From the NCBI GenBank assembly GCA_964035545.1, contig OZ037766.1, positions 30,303,274 to 30,367,273 of the forward strand: 64,000 nt of DNA, read 5' to 3'. This DNA is from Bugula neritina (lineage: Eukaryota > Bryozoa > Gymnolaemata > Cheilostomatida > Bugulidae). Positions 59,140 through 64,000 of the stretch are shown here, in pieces. The notes under the pieces are model-generated. The model saw only the letters and a program-made list of their open reading frames with translations. It was not told the origin of the DNA and made no database searches. How positions within the stretch are numbered: the first letter of the stretch is position 1; each line of letters starts with the position of its first letter. Both the position numbers and the translations under genes were made by a program.

Positions 59140-59545
59140 AGCAGCACAAACTTGTTGAAGAAATTTTGTTTGAATTGATCTATTAATTTCTTTTAAGCAG
59201 CATAAATTGTTTGACGAGAAACTGTTGATTTGATTTATTGATTTTTGAAACAGCATAAATTTATATTTAAATTGAGGAATTTATTTCTAGTTTACACAAA
59301 TCTATATTTGAAAAATATTTGGATTAAGAAAGTATTTGAATTTTTTAAAAAAAAAAACTGCATAAATTTATATTTGAATTAAGAAATTTGTTTCTAGTCT
59401 GCACAAATTTACATTGAAAAAATATTTGAATTTTAAAGTTGCACAAATTTATACTTGAGAAAATATTTGGATTGAGAAAATATTTGAATTCTAAAGCTGC
59501 ACTAATTTATATTGAAGAATTTATTTCAAGGCTGTATGAGTTTAT
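59140..59545. repeat. degenerate tandem repeat
   Basis: Roughly ten diverged units built on GCACAAATTTATATTTGAA plus AATATTTGAATT, in some units with an inserted GAATTTATTTCTAGT block. Unit length varies from about 30 to 75 bp. Confidence 0.75.
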
Positions 59546-60518
59546 GTTAAAGCATATATTTTGATATTGATGTTCTAATTACAATTTTCATTGTGCATTT
59601 AATTTTGTATAAGCCTTTTCTATCCCAATTGTCAAACTTAGCTATTTATGTTGCTAGTATAACACAGCAAGATTTCAAAGGGTCGCTAGGACAATCTTTG
59701 TTTTGGTTCATTCTTGTAATATATTTTGCTGTTGTGATTTGCTTGCTTTGTCATTATCATTAAATAGATATATTATATATATTATACAACACGCACATAC
59801 ATTATAATTTCAATTCTTCTGGGGGAGCAAATCCCAAATTTGTCTCACAGAATATTAGCCTGAGTGCTAACCATTACACAATATACATAAAACCGCATAT
59901 ACACATTACTACATGATTTCCAAACCATAATATTCGTCGAGCAAAGATAACTCTTATCTTTAAATAATTAACTGCAAAATTATATAGAAATTTTGAAACT
60001 AAAAGCTAATGAATAACTTCGCTTCATTGTAACTGACCAGTCTGACTAAATTAGAAGTTCAATTTTAATCGATTCAAAATTAATAATTTAGCTACAAATT
60101 ACAAATTTTACCCAAAATTTATAAAATTTAATTTATTTTAAATTTTTGTTCGACAACTTGAATCAATAAAAGCCTGATCCCTTATTAAAGCAGGGAACCT
60201 TTCAATTAGCACTCATCACATGGCTGTGATTTAAGTCAGTGGTAAATACTTGATACTTAAGTTTCTTAAATATATTTAAATACATTTGTTACTAATATAA
60301 TTTGCAATGCAGCTGACTGTTATCCAGAGTATTATTAACTAGACATTATATCAACAGCATGATTCAAAATTAACAAAAAGGAATCCACACTTATAGTGTG
60401 ATGTAATGACAGACTCGTAAACAATAAACAGATGGAATCCATGACATAATACCAAACTGCTAGTCATGTTGGCTATCACCCTAAAAAGTAGCAGCATACA
60501 ATAAAACATGAGCCATAT
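59546..60518. other. intergenic, no gene seen
   Basis: AT-rich, with one tRNA-like relic at 59819-59893. The unseen left end of the second retrotransposon may reach back a few tens of bases into this stretch. Confidence 0.5.
59819..59893 (-). repeat. tRNA-like SINE head relic
   Basis: On the minus strand TTGTGTAATGGTTAGCACTC is a good A-box region resembling animal tRNA-Gln. The B-box region is degenerate (ACAAATTTGGGATTTGCTCCC) and no cloverleaf can be completed, so it is a SINE or tRNA pseudogene remnant. Confidence 0.5.
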
Positions 60519-60822
60519 TGTGGTGGCCAGTGAAGTGTACTCGTGTGCACGTGCTACCCAGCCAATAAGGTGGGATCACGTAAGAGCCCCCCCCCCCCCC
60601 GGCGAAGCAGGGGAACGGAAGAGGCGAGTCAGTTAGTTAGAGTGTAACGAAGTAAACCCATGTGATTACGAGTTGTATTTTGTACTTGATACTGGATGTA
60701 TCTTTCTTGTAAATAAACTATATTGGTATGCTTTATCTGGCGGAGTATTGCTTAGGAGTAAATAGATCTTCTTAGTGCATAACAACAGAACCCACTCACA
60801 TTATAATTGCAAAATTATAACA
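60519..60822 (+). repeat. 5' LTR (left end tentative)
   Basis: The right end is secure: TATAACA is followed by one base and the primer site, the same spacing as in the first element. The left end is set at a TGTGGTGG start but could be a TGTTGG about 50 bp further left; the 3' LTR needed to fix it is outside the window. It contains a poly(C) run (60588-60600) and AATAAA (about 60713). Confidence 0.6.
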
Positions 60823-60823
60823 G

Positions 60824-60842
60824 TGGTGGCAGCGGTGGGATT
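60824..60842 (+). other. primer binding site, tRNA-Leu type
   Basis: Identical over 19 bases to the site at 47305-47323, one base after the LTR. Confidence 0.75.
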
Positions 60843-60870
60843 TCTGACTTGTGGCAATGCAAAGATCTGA

Positions 60871-61756
60871 ACAGCGCTAACATCATGCACCATAGCAGAA
60901 GGACCAGCTCAACACATAGAAGGTAAGCTAGACATTGCTGTAGCCCCTGAGGCTCCCGTATTACAAGAGGAAGAGGCCTACAGGTACCGCCTGAAGGCCC
61001 CTGGTTTCACTGGCTTGGAAGACGTGGGACAGTTTATCCAAGCGTTCAGTGAGGTTATCGACATCAGTCAATGGCCACCCCGGGTAGCCTTGATCCAGTT
61101 ATGGATGGCACTAACAGAACAGACCAAACCGTACGGACTGGGAACCAGCGTAGACGGGATCTTCGCTGCGCTGCGAGCCCGTTTCCGCATCTCCGTTGTG
61201 GATGCCAGGGCCTGTCTCCAAGGGTTGCGCCGCGAAGCGCGCCCCCCCCCTCTTCAAGACCACGCTACGATGGTGAAAAGGCTGGCACAGATTGCGTATA
61301 GCGACTTGCCAGAGGTACACCGAGAGCGTTATACTTATGACGCCTTTGTGCAATCTCTCGATGATTTGGGTCTCCACCATCAGCTACAAGCAAGAGGGGT
61401 GACTACAATAGAGGACGCCCTGCGCGAAGGCAAGGCATATCTGCTGGTCAAGCAGCTACATAGAGCTCACTTGAGCTCTCAAGAAGTCACTGTAGAACCT
61501 AAGGAAAATCACCACAAGCCAGGCCACTTAACCCAAGTGGCTACCACCACCACCCACTCCCCCTTAGAGGCAAAGGTAGACTGCATGGCAGACATGTTGG
61601 AGAAGCTGGTGGCGGTCCTAGCCCGTTCAAACCCAACGGAGCTCGCTTGAAGACCTTTGCGGTCGAAGGTGAATCCCTCAAGGTTGACTGCCCTGTGCTG
61701 GGGATGCGGCGGCCGAGGACATCTCCGCACAAGCTGTCCGCAATATAACAAGGGGT
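60871..61756 (+). pseudogene. damaged gag of the second element
   Basis: The frame is open from 60871 (just after an in-frame TGA) to TGA 61648-61650 but has no in-frame ATG before the conserved region. Capsid-like homology to the first element is clear (YRLKAPGF, FIQAFSEVIDISQWP, RARFRIS). The CCHC knuckle (C-W-G-C-G-G-R-G-H-L-R-T-S-C, 61696-61737) lies in the same frame but beyond that stop, so a nonsense mutation separates it from the capsid region. Confidence 0.8.
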
Positions 61757-62086
61757 TAAACTTCCATGGCCCGCGGACGCCCTCAAACCCCGCGGGCCAA
61801 AAATGAAGGATTCCAATGGCGGGAAACGCAGGTCGTCCAAACGGACATTGCAGTATACCCCTCAGGAGTGGCAGGCACCCCGTCGGATCAGTCGACCAGA
61901 ACGGCGACCGGACACGTTTGCCCTGCCACTCACCAACCGCTTTGACCGGCTACCTGAAGTGGAGCCAGCTGGCGGGGTCCATCAAGACATGGGAGGAGAG
62001 CAACTCCTCCTCGCCATAGGAAGCCACGCGAACCGCGGGCTGAACGAGCACTGCCCTACCTGGCCGGGACTGAGCACACAGGGGGA

Positions 62087-64000
62087 GTGAGGGTAGAGCC
62101 TCACGGAGATAGCTACTTCCTGCCAGGTAAGGTGGCCGGCAGGACCGTTACCTTCCTGCTAGACTTGGGGTGTACCACGAACCTCCTCAGCCGTCGTGTC
62201 TTTTATGCCCTTCCCTTCAAGGAAAGGAGGGAGAAAGAGCCGTATACCGGGGAACATGGCACACTAGCAGATGGGTCATGCATTCCCTTCTACGGTATCA
62301 TTGAGCTAACTGGACGCGTCCACGACCAGGTGATCCAGGAGACCTTTGTCATCAGTCAACTGGAAGAAGACGCTATGCTCGGGATGCCATTCCTGAAGCG
62401 ACACGGGTGCCGCATCGACTTTAGTAAGTCCGCCATGCTGATGGCAGGCAAGGAACTCACCTGCGTCGACAAGTCTGGTCGTCCTCTAGTGGGAGGCGTG
62501 CAGGTAATACGGAACTGTACGATACCAGGCCGCTCACGGGCTACCATTCACTGTAGGGTGAACAGTAGCCAGATCTCTGGGTTGGGGGTGGTGGAAGGCG
62601 CGCACAAAAGAATCCAACTCGCCAGCAGTTTAAACCGGCTGACTGAACGAAGAAAGATTTTAGTGCAGTGTGTCAACCCCTTCACGGAGTCGGTAAAACT
62701 ACCGGCAGGGTCCATGCTGGGCCGCTTTCATTCAGTCCAGGAAGAAGATGTGGGACCGTCTTTGGGAGACGCGACGGAGGATCCCCGGCAGCGCCAGTCT
62801 AAAAGGCGGGCGACCGTCCCACCACACGTCAAAGAGTTGTACGAGACAGCCTGTGATGGCTGCGCGAGCAACGGAGAACGCCAGGCTATGGCAAAGTTGC
62901 TGCGGGAGTACAACGACATGTTCAGCAGTGGGGACCATGACGTGGGCCTGACCAGAGCTGTCCGTCATGAGATACTGCTGGCTGCGGGGACTATTCCCAT
63001 CCGGCAACCCACGCGTAGGTTGGGGCCGGAGAAGGAGGTCAGCTGACAAGTCTGGGATCTTCTGGACCGTGGCCTTATAGAGCCAGCCCATAGTGCATGG
63101 AGCTCGCCAGTCGTCTTCGTTCGGAAGAAAGATGGCAGTTGGCGGTTCTGTGTGGATTACCGCAAACTAAATAGCGTGACCATACAGGACGCCTACCCTT
63201 TACCCCGGATTGACGAATCCCTGGATGCCTTGGCCGGCAGCAAGTACTTTAGTACTCTAGACTTGGTGAGCGGGTACTGGCAAGGTCTTCTGAGTCCCGA
63301 CGCCCAAGAGAAGGCGGCGTTCATCACACGGAACGGACTATGGAAGTGGAAAGTGCTGCGATTGGGTTGACCTATGCCCCGGCCACCTTCCAGGGGCTCA
63401 TGGAAGACACTGCTGATCTACCTCGATGACGTCATCATGATCTCCCCAGACTTCAAGACGCACGTCAGCCGTCTGAGGGAGGTTTTCGAACAACTCAGAA
63501 TTGCCGGTCTGAAGCTGAAACCTTTCAAGTGCGCTCTCTTGCAGCCGGAGATTAAGTATCTGGGGCACGCCGTCGGCCGCAACGGCGTGGCAACTGATCC
63601 TGAAAAAGTACGGGCTATAGAAGACTGGGTTACCCCCCAGGATTTGACCGAACTCCGGCATTCCTGCGACTGGTAGGGTATTACAGGCAATACATACCAG
63701 ACTTTGCAAGGATAGCACAGCCATTAAATCGGCTCACTGCAAAGGGGGTAAAGTGGCAGTGGTCTCCAGTCGAACAAAGGGCGTTCGACCGTCTCAAGGG
63801 TTGCCTGCTGGAGGCGCCCGTCTTGGCGTACCCAGACCCCACTCTGGAGTATATCCTTGACACGGACGCCAGTGACCAGAACCTTGGCGCTGTGCTGTCA
63901 CAAGTGCAGGAAGGCCAAGAAGTAGTAGTAGCTTACTACAGCAAGTCTCTCTCACCCACTGAACGCAATTACTGCACTACCCGCAAGGAATTGCTGGCAG
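62087..64000 (+). pseudogene. damaged pol of the second element (partial)
   Basis: The protease region is recognisable but its active motif reads DLG where the first element has DTG. A TGA at 63044-63046 replaces a conserved Trp codon. A one-base loss near 63358 and a loss of about 26 bp near 63405 (relative to the first element) disrupt the RT region before the YLDD motif, which itself survives (about 63419-63430). A further one-base loss lies near 63660. RNase H homology (DTDASD, about 63859) continues to the window end. It cannot make a working Pol as seen. Confidence 0.85.

Larger units (their letters stand above)
60519..64000 (+). mobile_element. second Ty3/Gypsy-type LTR retrotransposon, decayed, 5' part only
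   Basis: The window contains a 5' LTR, PBS, a damaged gag and the first part of a damaged pol; the rest lies beyond the window. Gene order, the identical primer site and parallel protein sequence place it in the same clade as the element at 46893, at clear protein divergence. Damage includes missing gag start, in-frame stops, at least three frameshifting deletions and a changed protease motif. Confidence 0.88.

Noticed and set aside
59819-59893. Functional tRNA gene
   Set aside because: B box is degenerate and no acceptor stem or anticodon arm can be formed.

Overview
The window is nuclear DNA of an invertebrate animal. It is AT-rich with long AT-rich intergenic stretches, its genes have several GT-AG introns, and it carries tRNA-derived SINEs and Ty3/Gypsy-type LTR retrotransposons. 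The gene set (Rolling stone-like membrane proteins, Nocturnin, REXO2-type oligoribonuclease, an NB-ARC/TPR-like STAND protein) fits a metazoan. A lophotrochozoan such as a bryozoan or mollusc is my guess, not something the sequence proves.

Layout. 1-4.3 kb: no gene, one complete SINE. 4.3-5.7 kb: a TATA-driven three-exon gene for a small secreted, cysteine-rich, Arg/Gly-rich peptide of no family I recognise. 11.3-20.4 kb: two intact tandem Rolling stone-like genes on the minus strand. 21.1-22.35 kb: a decayed Nocturnin fragment. 22.9-24.3 kb: a second copy of the secreted peptide gene, broken by one missing base. 27.5-28.0 kb: a third, wrecked Rolling stone copy. 28.6-32.3 kb: an intact seven-exon Nocturnin gene. 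The order peptide / Rolling stone / Nocturnin therefore occurs twice, and noncoding sequence is shared too. This is a tandem segmental duplication (about 4.0-22.35 kb and 22.6-31.5 kb) whose distal breakpoint lies inside a Nocturnin exon.

34.5-36.9 kb: an oligoribonuclease (REXO2) gene on the plus strand. 38.9-46.5 kb, convergent with it: a 14-coding-exon NB-ARC gene, reconstructed here with every splice phase consistent (871 residues). 46,893-54,757: a nearly pristine 7.9-kb LTR retrotransposon with 411-bp LTRs differing at one base and a 4-bp target duplication. It lies about 0.4 kb upstream of the NB-ARC gene's likely first exon. It has gag, a long pol, and a third open frame lying in phase with pol behind a single UAG. 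That third frame encodes two zinc-finger-like motifs and a coiled coil and contains no methionine codon. 54.8-60.5 kb: gene-poor, with simple repeats, a hairpin, a degenerate tandem repeat and a tRNA-like relic. 60.5-64.0 kb: the 5' part of a second, related but decayed LTR retrotransposon, cut by the window end.

The host genes share no obvious pathway. The strongest candidates for something undescribed are the UAG-separated, methionine-free zinc-finger ORF of the young retrotransposon with its unusual LTR (kappaB-like palindrome next to the TATA box, 119-nt nested inverted repeat), and the duplicated secreted peptide family.
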